Assembly: GCF_015679185.1 (NCBI RefSeq)
Contig: NZ_CP064939.1
Coordinates: 2,418,001-2,482,000, forward strand
Origin: Pedobacter endophyticus
GTDB lineage: Bacteria; Bacteroidota; Bacteroidia; Sphingobacteriales; Sphingobacteriaceae
Reading direction: 5' to 3'
DNA: 64,000 bases
Within the stretch, counting starts at the first letter, position 1; every line of letters begins with the position of its first letter. The position numbers and the translations under genes were made by a program. Under the pieces are notes generated by a model. The model saw only the letters and a list, made by a program, of their open reading frames with translations. It did not search any database and had not been told where the DNA came from. Positions 15,791 to 23,611 of the stretch are shown piece by piece.

Positions 15791-18112
15791 GTGCAAAAAC
15801 TATTTGTCTTTATCTTTTTATTGGTATGCCCGGTTTTGATGTTCGCTCAGCAAGTGGGCTCAAAGATTGAAATCGTTTCTTATGGCAAGATTTATGGCGA
15901 TGTTAAAAATAATATAACCCGGTTGAGAAATCCGGTTTTCAAGCAAGATAATGCTACCCTTACTTGCGACAGCGCTGTATACTATAATCAGCGCAATTAC
16001 TTCGAAGCGTATAACAACGTACACATCAATCAGCTTACTACCGATATTTATTCTGATCAGCTTGAATACGACGGAAATAAAAAGCATGCGCATTTAACCG
16101 GGAATGTCAGAATGGTTGATCCAACGTCGATTTTAACAACCAATATTTTAGATTATAATACCTTAAGCAAAATTGGAACCTATACCAGTGGGGGCAAAAT
16201 TGTAAATAAGGAGGTAACGTTGACGAGCAAAAACGGCTATTATTTTAGTACCAGCAACGATGCTTATTTCAGGTATAACGTTGTGGTGGTAACGCCGCAG
16301 GTTACCATTAAATCGGACACGCTGCGTTACAATACGCAAACCAAATGGACTTATTTTTATGGCCCGACTAACATCAAAGGTAAAGACGACAACCTTTACA
16401 CGGAAAATGGGGCTTACAATACAGCAACTGAAGACGCTTATTTTGGAAAGAAGAACCTTTACACGCAAGGTACGCGGTCGCTAAAGGGCGACAGCCTGTA
16501 TTACTTTGGCAAAATTGGTTACGGAAAAGCGGTTAAAAACATTGTTTTCTCTGATACGAAAGACAAAATGAAAATGTTCGGCGATTTAGGCTATTATTAC
16601 AAGGCCGATCAGCGCACGTTGGTAACCCGGAATGCGTATTTGGGTATAGGAACCGAAGATTCGATAGAGGTAAAGGGTAAAAAGCGTCCTGATAGTTTGT
16701 GGATGGGCGCCGATACTTTGGAAACTCAGATGGTTTTACAAAAAACGTTGAAACTAATTCCTAAAATTTCCATTAAAGCTGATAATCAGGTTGGTGAAGA
16801 TGACGAGGAAACTGGTGAAAAGAAAGAGCCCAAAGCAACGGCCGACGATTTGGGCGAAAAAGTTACGACGAAAGATGACCGGACTAAGCGAAATGAAAAA
16901 AAGAACAAGGGAAATAAAAATAAATCGAAAAACACCATTGAAGGTGAAAACATCGATTTGCCCAAAAACAGCGATGCCGACAGCCTAAAAACGAAAATAG
17001 ATTCGTTGGAAAAAAAATTACCCGGTATTGTTCCTGATAGCTTACAGAAAGGCAATATTTTGAAGGTCAAGGCCGATTCGATTGTTAAAAATCTACCTAA
17101 ATTAAAAGGTGATAGCTTGCAAAAGCAATCGTCGGCAAAAATGGGCGATTTGTTGAAAAAGATTCCTGCCGTTGATTTAGATAGCCTGAATAAGAGCATG
17201 GAAAAAGGGCTTATAAAGGGAAAAGGCAAAACTGCATTACCAACCAAAGGGGGTAGCGTTAAGCCCGACACCGTTAGCTTTAACCCTGCCGATACCGTTC
17301 AGGCACGTATTATTAAAGCGTACCACGGCGTAAAGGTTTTTAAAACAAATATTCAGGCCAAAACCGACAGTTTGTTTTATACCAGCGCCGACTCTACTTT
17401 GCGTTGCTACAGCAACCCTATCATCTGGTCGGAGGGCTCGCAACAGGTAGGAGACACTATTTATGTTCAGTTTAAGAATAAAAAGCTTAACAATTTACAG
17501 GCGATCAGAAATGCTTTTTTGGTGAACACACCTAAAGACTCGTTGCGTTTTAACCAGATAAAAGGTCGGTTGATGACTGGCTTTTTTAAAGATGGAAAGT
17601 TTAAGAACTTGTATGTAGATGGCAATGCCGAGAGCATTTATTATACGCAAGATGACAGCACCAAGGTGTACAAAGAAATGAACCAAACGTTGAGTAGCCG
17701 CATCAAGTTTATTTTTAAAGATAATGAGAATGATATTGAGGATATTGTTTATATCAATGGAATTGAGGGCGCATTAAGTCCGGAGAATACGGTTGATAAA
17801 AACCTCACCTTGAAAGGCTTTTCTTGGAAGCCGAAAGAGCGTCCGAAATCGAAGAAAGACGCAGTTGGTTCGTCTGGTAAAGCGAAGGGTAAACCAAAAG
17901 CTGCTGCGAAGAAACCGCAAAATAAACCGAAAACTACAGCGCCAAAAACCAGTACACCTCCAGCCGAGAAACCGAAAACAACAGCGGCAAAAAATTCTTT
18001 AAACGTGGATCAAAAAACACCTGGAATAAAACAAGATACTGCCAGGCGTGAGGTAAAACCTGCTCTACCCGAAAAACAAGCGACTGAGGTTAAACCAGTT
18101 GGCAAAATGTAG
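15791..18112 (+). CDS. OstA/LptA-like periplasmic protein with a long charged insertion and tail
   Basis: A 773-residue exported protein. A GTG start gives the signal peptide VQKLFVFIFLLVCPVLMFAQ; no ATG with a usable signal exists. Residues about 25-310 show repeated OstA strands typical of the LPS-transport beta-jellyroll, such as LTCDSAVYYNQRNYFEAYNN, HLTGNVRMVD and LEYDGNKKHA-like repeats. The fold resumes at about 500-680 (IIKAYHGVKVFKTNIQAKTD, YTSADSTLRCYSNP). Between them lies a Lys/Asp-rich repetitive insertion (about 335-490), and the last 80 residues are Lys/Pro/Ala-rich. By family it probably belongs to LPS transport or outer-membrane assembly; whether it replaces LptA is not known. 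Divergent from tilS. Confidence 0.85.
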   Translation: MQKLFVFIFLLVCPVLMFAQQVGSKIEIVSYGKIYGDVKNNITRLRNPVFKQDNATLTCDSAVYYNQRNYFEAYNNVHINQLTTDIYSDQLEYDGNKKHAHLTGNVRMVDPTSILTTNILDYNTLSKIGTYTSGGKIVNKEVTLTSKNGYYFSTSNDAYFRYNVVVVTPQVTIKSDTLRYNTQTKWTYFYGPTNIKGKDDNLYTENGAYNTATEDAYFGKKNLYTQGTRSLKGDSLYYFGKIGYGKAVKNIVFSDTKDKMKMFGDLGYYYKADQRTLVTRNAYLGIGTEDSIEVKGKKRPDSLWMGADTLETQMVLQKTLKLIPKISIKADNQVGEDDEETGEKKEPKATADDLGEKVTTKDDRTKRNEKKNKGNKNKSKNTIEGENIDLPKNSDADSLKTKIDSLEKKLPGIVPDSLQKGNILKVKADSIVKNLPKLKGDSLQKQSSAKMGDLLKKIPAVDLDSLNKSMEKGLIKGKGKTALPTKGGSVKPDTVSFNPADTVQARIIKAYHGVKVFKTNIQAKTDSLFYTSADSTLRCYSNPIIWSEGSQQVGDTIYVQFKNKKLNNLQAIRNAFLVNTPKDSLRFNQIKGRLMTGFFKDGKFKNLYVDGNAESIYYTQDDSTKVYKEMNQTLSSRIKFIFKDNENDIEDIVYINGIEGALSPENTVDKNLTLKGFSWKPKERPKSKKDAVGSSGKAKGKPKAAAKKPQNKPKTTAPKTSTPPAEKPKTTAAKNSLNVDQKTPGIKQDTARREVKPALPEKQATEVKPVGKM

Positions 18113-18149
18113 GTTTGGTAATATTCAAAATAATTTGCTAAATTTATTT

Positions 18150-18272
18150 ATGGATTTAAACACAGAAAAGCTAAGTGTTCTTCAAAAAATAATCAACTCC
18201 GATGACGAGACAGTTCCATCAGGGCTCAGATCAGATAGCTATTGGATAACACTCTTCTCGCTTACCAAATGA
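18150..18272 (+). pseudogene. Truncated small antitoxin-like gene, broken by the 188-bp repeat
   Basis: An ATG ORF starts MDLNTEKLSVLQKIINSDDE and then runs, at about 18215-18223, straight into the first copy of the 188-bp repeat, which supplies a meaningless 17-residue end. The start resembles the N-terminus of short Bacteroidota antitoxin or addiction-module proteins (M-x-L-x-x-E-K-L-x-x-x-Q-x-I-L-x-x-x-D), but that resemblance is from memory of such proteins and not tested. No partner toxin is found next to it. Confidence 0.45.
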
Positions 18273-18757
18273 AACTGAGCGCAGGCCCGGCCGCTTCCTC
18301 ATGCTGAACTTGGTTCAGCACCTTTCCAACTAGCGTTCATGACTAATAGATCCCCAGTCAAGCTGAGGATGACGACCGTTCATAGTTGCCGCATTAGACA
18401 CTCGATTAAGGCTCAGATCAGATAGCTATTGGATAACACCCAGCTCGCTTACTAAATGAAATTGAGCGCAGGGCCCGGCCGCTTCATCATGCTGAACTTG
18501 GTTCAGCACCTTTCCAACTAGCGTTCATGATTAATAGATCCCCAGTCAAGCTGAGGATGACGACCGTTCATAGTTGCCGCATTAGACATTCCATTAAGGC
18601 TCAGATCAGATAGCTATTGGATAACACTCGTCTCGCTTACCAAATGAAACTGAGCACAGACCCGGCCGCTTCATCATGCTGAACTTGGTTCAGCACCTTT
18701 CCAACTAGCGTTCATACTTCTTAGATCCCCAGTCAAGCTGAGGATGACGACGTTCCT
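18223..18757 (+). repeat. Three tandem copies of a 188-bp repeat
   Basis: Copies start at 18223, 18411 and 18598 with GGCTCAGATCAGATAGCTAT and run through TGCTGAACTTGGTTCAGCA (itself a hairpin) to CCCAGTCAAGCTGAGGATGA. They differ at only a few positions, so the triplication is fairly recent. A diverged copy in reverse orientation is at 51552-51652. This fills the 674-base gap before rdgB apart from the gene fragment at 18150. Confidence 0.9.
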
Positions 18758-18786
18758 ATTAAACGGCAAAACAAACACTATAAAGA

Positions 18787-19362
18787 CTATTGCTCCTTCA
18801 AAAAGTCGATCATTTTTTTAAGCGCTATTGCCCGGTGACTAATCTTATTCTTCTCTGCCATATCCATTTCAGCAAAAGTAATGTTGTAGCCGTTGGGCTG
18901 AAAAATCGGATCGTAACCAAAGCCTTTCGATCCCGACATCTCGAACCGGATTGTTCCTTCAACTGCACCTTCGAAAAAATGCTGTTTGCCGTTTTGCATT
19001 AATGAAATAACAGTTTTAAATCTGGCATTTCTATTGGTCTGGTTTTTCATTTGTTCGAGCACCAAACGCATGTTTTCCAGGCTGTCTCTGCCTCCGCTGT
19101 AACGGGCAGAGTAAACCCCGGGCTCATTATTTAACGCTTCAATTTCTAATCCGCTGTCGTCGGCAAAGCAATCGAGGTTGAAACGTTCAACCACGTAGCT
19201 GCTTTTCAGTGCTGCATTTCCCTCAAAAGTAAGTGCCGTTTCCGGAATATCGTCAGTGCAGCCGATATCGTTAAGGTTAAGCACTTCGTATTGGCCAGCC
19301 AAAGCCGAACGAATTTCGTCTGTTTTATGTTGATTATTTGTTGCAAAAACGAGTTTTTTCAT
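18787..19362 (-). CDS. rdgB: Non-canonical purine NTP pyrophosphatase (RdgB/HAM1)
   Basis: Hydrolyses dITP, ITP and XTP to the monophosphates and so keeps deaminated purines out of DNA and RNA. 191 residues, the normal length. Signatures: LVFATNNQHKTDEI (substrate loop), DDSGLEIEALNNEPGVYSARYSG (metal/nucleotide site), GFGYDPIFQPNG, and the C-terminal SHRAIALKKM. The ATG at 19360-19362 (MKKLVFA) is the usual family start. A 15-bp inverted repeat lies 45 bases upstream. Confidence 0.96.
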   Translation of the reverse strand: MKKLVFATNNQHKTDEIRSALAGQYEVLNLNDIGCTDDIPETALTFEGNAALKSSYVVERFNLDCFADDSGLEIEALNNEPGVYSARYSGGRDSLENMRLVLEQMKNQTNRNARFKTVISLMQNGKQHFFEGAVEGTIRFEMSGSKGFGYDPIFQPNGYNITFAEMDMAEKNKISHRAIALKKMIDFLKEQ

Positions 19363-19406
19363 TTGGTTCAATGGTTCAGTAGTTCATTGGTTTCATTAGG
19401 TAAATC

Positions 19407-19453
19407 AGTCATCCGATGAATATTTGCGTGCTGCTTTTATTCATCGGATGACT
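19407..19453. repeat. 15-bp perfect inverted repeat upstream of rdgB
   Basis: Arms AGTCATCCGATGAAT and ATTCATCGGATGACT with a 17-base spacer. It lies between rdgB and the gene ending at 19524, both on the minus strand, and could be a terminator-like hairpin without a T tract or a small mobile repeat. The inner motif CATCCGATGA recurs at 51440. Confidence 0.65.
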
Positions 19454-19523
19454 TTCGCTAGACGACTGGTTTTGTCATTGTTTTTCAGTCCATAAACCTT
19501 CTCACCTTCAGCTTTAAACCTTC

Positions 19524-20177
19524 TTAATATAATTTTTGCAGATGGCCCCACAATTGTTTTTTCGCGGCAATATTACTATCAAGATGATGAAGATTGGGTG
19601 CGAAAATTATCTTGGTCGTTTCGTGAACGATAATTTCATTCTGCCAAGAAAGGTTGAGCTTTAATTCTGAAATCTCTACACCAAACGACAGCATAATCAC
19701 GGGTTTAAAAAACTCGCGAAGGGCAATAAAATCGGTATTTGGATAATTTGAATAATTCACCAGGGCAAAATCGGGCGTAGAAAGGTTAATCGCTTTCACA
19801 ATTTTACGCAACAACTCCCGCCCTTGCTCAGTACTTACGTCGTTGTTGTTATCGTTTACCAGAATAAGCACTGCCTTTTTGTTCCCGCCCAAAAATTTAA
19901 ACTCTTTTTTAGTCGCGATTTCCTCCATTACAGGAGGAATTTCAACTGCAGGAACATCAATTTTGGTACTTTCCCCAACTTTAATACTCGGTAATGGAGT
20001 AGAACTGTTACTTTCTAATTGCTCATTAGCGCTTTGGTCAGATATCGCTTCAGGCGCCGAAACAACCTCAGTACTAGCAAAAAGCGGCATTTTCACACTT
20101 TTATCTTCCACCACAAAAACATCATCGGTAAAAAATAAACGTAAAGCGTTCGCATTGTTGGTAACCTGGTTTTCCAT
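19524..20177 (-). CDS. Conserved hypothetical protein
   Basis: A 217-residue soluble protein in two parts. Residues 1-30 (ALRLFFTDDVFVVED) and about 95-217 look folded; residues 35-90 are a low-complexity Ser/Pro/Val linker. The C-terminal part has AVLILVNDNNN, a helix GRELLRKIVKAINLS, then FALVNYSNYPNTD and KPVIMLSFGVEISEL, and ends AAKKQLWGHLQKLY. The last segments recall the uracil-DNA-glycosylase-like fold of the DNA polymerase III psi-type proteins of this phylum, but no motif proves it. It is convergent with nothing and divergent from the SurA-like pair. Confidence 0.6.
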   Translation of the reverse strand: MENQVTNNANALRLFFTDDVFVVEDKSVKMPLFASTEVVSAPEAISDQSANEQLESNSSTPLPSIKVGESTKIDVPAVEIPPVMEEIATKKEFKFLGGNKKAVLILVNDNNNDVSTEQGRELLRKIVKAINLSTPDFALVNYSNYPNTDFIALREFFKPVIMLSFGVEISELKLNLSWQNEIIVHETTKIIFAPNLHHLDSNIAAKKQLWGHLQKLY

Positions 20178-20281
20178 TCGTATTTTTGCTGAATAATAAT
20201 TTCTGTTAAAATTAGTTAAATATCTTATAATAGCGCCGCTAATTGTTACTTTTATCCCTTAAAACTTATAGACTGCTCTGC

Positions 20282-20869
20282 GTGAGAAAAGCTTTTTGCT
20301 TATTTGTTCTAAGCCTTATTTGCAGCATTTCGAATGCTCAAAATGTGGCTACAATAAATGGTAAACCAATAAGTGCAAAAGAGTTTATGTGGGCGTACAA
20401 GAAAAGCCATAACGGAAATTTAAGTACCGATTATGCAAATTTAGCGGCTTATTTGAATTTGTATATCAACTTTAAACTGAAAGTTTTGGATGCCCGCGAT
20501 ATGGGTCTCGACAAGAGCCTTGTGTACCAGCAGGAAATTAAAACGTACGAAGCGCTGTTGGAAACACATAAAAAAGCGACCACCAGCGGCAAAGACCACG
20601 ATTTTTTGATAAATGAATATAAGGAAGGCGTTTTAATGTTCAATGTTTCGGAACAAAAAATCTGGAACAAAGCGCAGGAAGACGAACAGGCGATAATTGA
20701 GTTTTATAACAGCAACAAACAACATTACAACAAACCGCTAAATGAAGTAAGAGGTGAAGTGATTACCGATTACCAGCAAAGTTTAGAGGAAAACTGGCTG
20801 AAAGGCCTAAAACAGAAGTACCAGGTAAAAATTAACGAAAGCGAGTTGAAAAAACTTGCCAGGTTATAA
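20282..20869 (+). CDS. Exported SurA/PpiC-related protein lacking the PPIase domain
   Basis: A 195-residue exported protein starting with GTG (VRKAFCLFVLSLICSISNAQ signal peptide). The mature part begins NVATINGKPISAKEFMWAYKK, a common opening of periplasmic peptidyl-prolyl isomerase chaperones, and is otherwise helical, ending KYQVKINESELKKLARL as in SurA-type N-domains. There is no parvulin domain, so it is probably a chaperone-like protein rather than an isomerase. It lies 38 bases upstream of the complete SurA-like gene, and both probably act on outer-membrane protein folding. Confidence 0.7.
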   Translation: MRKAFCLFVLSLICSISNAQNVATINGKPISAKEFMWAYKKSHNGNLSTDYANLAAYLNLYINFKLKVLDARDMGLDKSLVYQQEIKTYEALLETHKKATTSGKDHDFLINEYKEGVLMFNVSEQKIWNKAQEDEQAIIEFYNSNKQHYNKPLNEVRGEVITDYQQSLEENWLKGLKQKYQVKINESELKKLARL

Positions 20870-20907
20870 CAGCTTACAGTATTAAATTTGTACAACATAA
20901 CATTAGA

Positions 20908-22272
20908 ATGAAGAAAATATTTTTAGTAGCAGTTTCTTTGATTTGCTTTTTAAGCAGTTACGCGCAAACAACAAAGCATAATATCGATAAAGTTGCTGCT
21001 GTGGTAGGAAACAACATCATCTTACTTTCGGATTTAAATCAACAATATACCCAATATCTCTACCAAGGAAACCCACCAAACCAGGATATCAAGTGTAAGA
21101 TTTTGCAAAATACCTTAACTCAAAAATTGTTAAAACAACAGGCAGAAATCGATTCTGTAATGGTTGAAGAAAGCCAGGTAGATGATGAGGTAAATAAACG
21201 TATGCGTTACAGCATGCAGCGTGCGGGGGGACAGGAGCGTTTAGAGCAGTTTTTGAACAAATCCGTTCTTCAATACAAAGACGAAATCCGTCCATCGATT
21301 AAAGATGAGTTGATTGCGCAGAAGATGCAACAGAAAATTACCGAAAACATTAATGTTACGCCAATGGAGGTTGAAAAGTATTTCAAATCGCTGGGCGATA
21401 GTCTTCCGGAGTTTAACACCGAAGTTGAGGTTGGCGAGGTGATTTTAAACCCACAGCTTTCAAAAGCAGAGAAACAAAGGTTTCGCGATAAAATTGAGGC
21501 ACTTCGTTTACGTGTTAAGAGCGGTGAGGATATGGGCATTTTGGCAAAGACCTATTCTGAAGATCCGGGATCTGCTGCTGATGGTGGCGACTTAGGTTTC
21601 TTCGATAGAAACACCATGGCAAAGGAATTTACAAGCTGGGCCTTTAAACTTAAGGCCGGTGAGGTATCGCCTATTTTTGAAACAGAGTTTGGCTTTCACT
21701 TTCTACAGGTTATTGAACGCCGCGGAGAGCAGGTTCATGCCCGTCATATTTTAATTATTCCGCGAACTACGCCCGAAAGCTTAGTGCGTTTAGAAAAACA
21801 CGCCGATAGTATTTACAACAATATTATGGCAAAAAAGTACAGCTTTGCGGCGGCTGCAAACTTGTTTTCTGATAACAAAGAAACAAAATACAACGGAGGT
21901 ATGATGTTGAATGCGGAGAATGTACAAGCCAGATCAACGTTTATTCCTGTCGACAAGTTGGATCCGTCGGTATTTTTGGTAATTGATACGATGAAAGTTG
22001 GCGGCATTTCGAAACCACATTTATTTACTGGTGCCGATGGCAAGGAAGCTTACCGCATTCTTTACTTAAAATCGAAAATACCGCCACACAAAGCAAACAT
22101 GGCACAAGATTTCCCAAAAATCAGGGATGCCGCACAAAATGATAAAATTAATCGTACTTTAAGCGAATGGTTTGAAAAACGTCGTGAAAGCACTTATATC
22201 AAAATAGACGACGAGTTTAATACCTGCGATGAATTAAAAATTTGGACAAAAAGCAGTACCGCCTCAAAATAA
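20908..22272 (+). CDS. surA: SurA-like periplasmic peptidyl-prolyl isomerase
   Basis: A 454-residue periplasmic chaperone/isomerase. Order: signal peptide (residues 1-20, SSYAQ), SurA N-terminal helical domain (about 27-165; DKVAAVVGNNIILLSDLNQQ), first parvulin domain (about 175-275; AKTYSEDPGSAADGGDLGFF and FGFHFLQV), second parvulin domain (about 280-390; HARHILIIPRTTPES, FSDNKETKYNGGMM). This is the standard SurA arrangement. It helps outer-membrane protein folding. It lies in an operon with the truncated paralogue upstream and a MoxR ATPase four bases downstream. Confidence 0.93.
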   Translation: MKKIFLVAVSLICFLSSYAQTTKHNIDKVAAVVGNNIILLSDLNQQYTQYLYQGNPPNQDIKCKILQNTLTQKLLKQQAEIDSVMVEESQVDDEVNKRMRYSMQRAGGQERLEQFLNKSVLQYKDEIRPSIKDELIAQKMQQKITENINVTPMEVEKYFKSLGDSLPEFNTEVEVGEVILNPQLSKAEKQRFRDKIEALRLRVKSGEDMGILAKTYSEDPGSAADGGDLGFFDRNTMAKEFTSWAFKLKAGEVSPIFETEFGFHFLQVIERRGEQVHARHILIIPRTTPESLVRLEKHADSIYNNIMAKKYSFAAAANLFSDNKETKYNGGMMLNAENVQARSTFIPVDKLDPSVFLVIDTMKVGGISKPHLFTGADGKEAYRILYLKSKIPPHKANMAQDFPKIRDAAQNDKINRTLSEWFEKRRESTYIKIDDEFNTCDELKIWTKSSTASK

Positions 22273-22275
22273 ACA

Positions 22276-23238
22276 ATGCAGTATAAGAACGAAGTAGAAG
22301 CTGTTGATGCGCTTCATCAATCTTTCAACAATATCAAAGCCGAAATCGGCAAGGTTGTAGTTGGACAGGATGAAATCATAAAATCGGTTTTAATTGCCAT
22401 TTTTAGCAACGGACACTGTTTGCTGGTTGGCGTACCGGGATTAGCAAAAACCCTACTCGTTCAAACGGTTGCAGCTGTTTTAGACCTCGAATTTAACCGC
22501 ATACAGTTTACGCCCGATTTAATGCCGAGCGATATTATCGGCGCTGAGATACTTGGCGAAGACAGGCATTTTAAGTTTATTAAGGGGCCTGTTTTTTCGA
22601 ATATTATTTTGGCCGATGAGATTAATCGTACACCTCCAAAAACTCAGGCGGCATTGTTAGAGGCGATGCAAGAGAAATCGGTTACTGCGGCTGGGCAGAC
22701 ACATATTTTACCGAAGCCCTTTTTTGTTTTAGCCACTCAAAACCCAATTGAACAAGAAGGAACTTATCCCCTGCCCGAAGCGCAATTGGATCGTTTTATG
22801 TTCAATATTCAGCTCAACTACCCTGCTTTTGCTGATGAACTGAACATTGTTAGAAACACAACAGGCAGTAAATCTGTTCAACTGCAGAAGATCATTCATG
22901 CGGATGATATTCAGTATTTTCAGCAATTGATACGCAATATTCCGATTACGGACAATGTTTTGGAATATGCGGTTAAACTAGCTTCAAAAACGCGTCCGAA
23001 TAGCGAATTTGCTACTGAGGCGATAAATAAATACATCAGTTGGGGCGCTGGCCCGCGAGCTTCTCAGTTTCTTGTTTTGGGCGCCAAGTGCCATGCAGCA
23101 GTAACTGGGAAATATGCTCCTGATATTGAAGATGTGCAGGCCGTTGCTGAGCCCATTTTACGCCACCGTATCGTGCGCAATTACCGCGCTGAAGCCGAGG
23201 GATTATCTATTGAAAAAATAATCAAAGCTCTTTTATAG
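22276..23238 (+). CDS. MoxR family AAA+ ATPase
   Basis: A 320-residue MoxR-type AAA+ ATPase. Walker A GVPGLAKT at 52-59, Walker B ILADEINRTPPKTQAALLEAM, sensor 1 ATQNPIEQEGTYPLPEAQLDRF, and the C-terminal lid with GAGPRASQFLVLGAKCHA. MoxR proteins usually act with VWA-domain partners in maturing envelope or metal-containing complexes, but no VWA gene follows here: the gene is followed by repeats and then a convergent gene. It starts four bases after the SurA-like gene, which suggests a job in envelope protein maturation, but this is inference. Confidence 0.93.
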   Translation: MQYKNEVEAVDALHQSFNNIKAEIGKVVVGQDEIIKSVLIAIFSNGHCLLVGVPGLAKTLLVQTVAAVLDLEFNRIQFTPDLMPSDIIGAEILGEDRHFKFIKGPVFSNIILADEINRTPPKTQAALLEAMQEKSVTAAGQTHILPKPFFVLATQNPIEQEGTYPLPEAQLDRFMFNIQLNYPAFADELNIVRNTTGSKSVQLQKIIHADDIQYFQQLIRNIPITDNVLEYAVKLASKTRPNSEFATEAINKYISWGAGPRASQFLVLGAKCHAAVTGKYAPDIEDVQAVAEPILRHRIVRNYRAEAEGLSIEKIIKALL

Positions 23239-23325
23239 CCGACGCTTTTATCCTGTTTTTTGTTTCAGACCCACGTCATCCGATAGCTAAATGCTGCTGG
23301 CTTTACGCTTTGTGCTGATAGACAA

Positions 23326-23578
23326 TCGTCAACTCCACTGCAGCGGAGCGGTCTTTGCCTGCGGCGGTGCCCTCTACTAAAATTTCTCGACTACGCTCGA
23401 ATCGGATGACGGGATTTCAGCTCAGAAAGAAATCCGTTGCCGAAGTACTGCCAGCTTTGGGTCAGTGCCCATCGTCATCTCGACTGAAGCGCAGTGGAAC
23501 GGAGAGATCTTTGCCTGCGGCGGTGCCCTTTACTAAAATTTCTCGACTACGCTCGAATCTGATAGCTATCGGATGACG
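23326..23578. repeat. Two inverted-orientation units of the TCGTC...GATGACG family
   Basis: Units at 23326-23411 and 23472-23578 share CTTTGCCTGCGGCGGTGCCC and TTCTCGACTACGCTCGAATC. The second has complete ends: TCGTCATCTCGACTGAAGCG at the left with GGAGAGATCT, and GGATGACG at the right. Read in reverse it follows the same order of ends as the units at 46.6-48.6 kb. Together they fill most of the 373-base gap after moxR. Confidence 0.75.
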
Positions 23579-23611
23579 GGATTTTACGGTTAGCAATCAT
23601 ATCGCCTGCCC

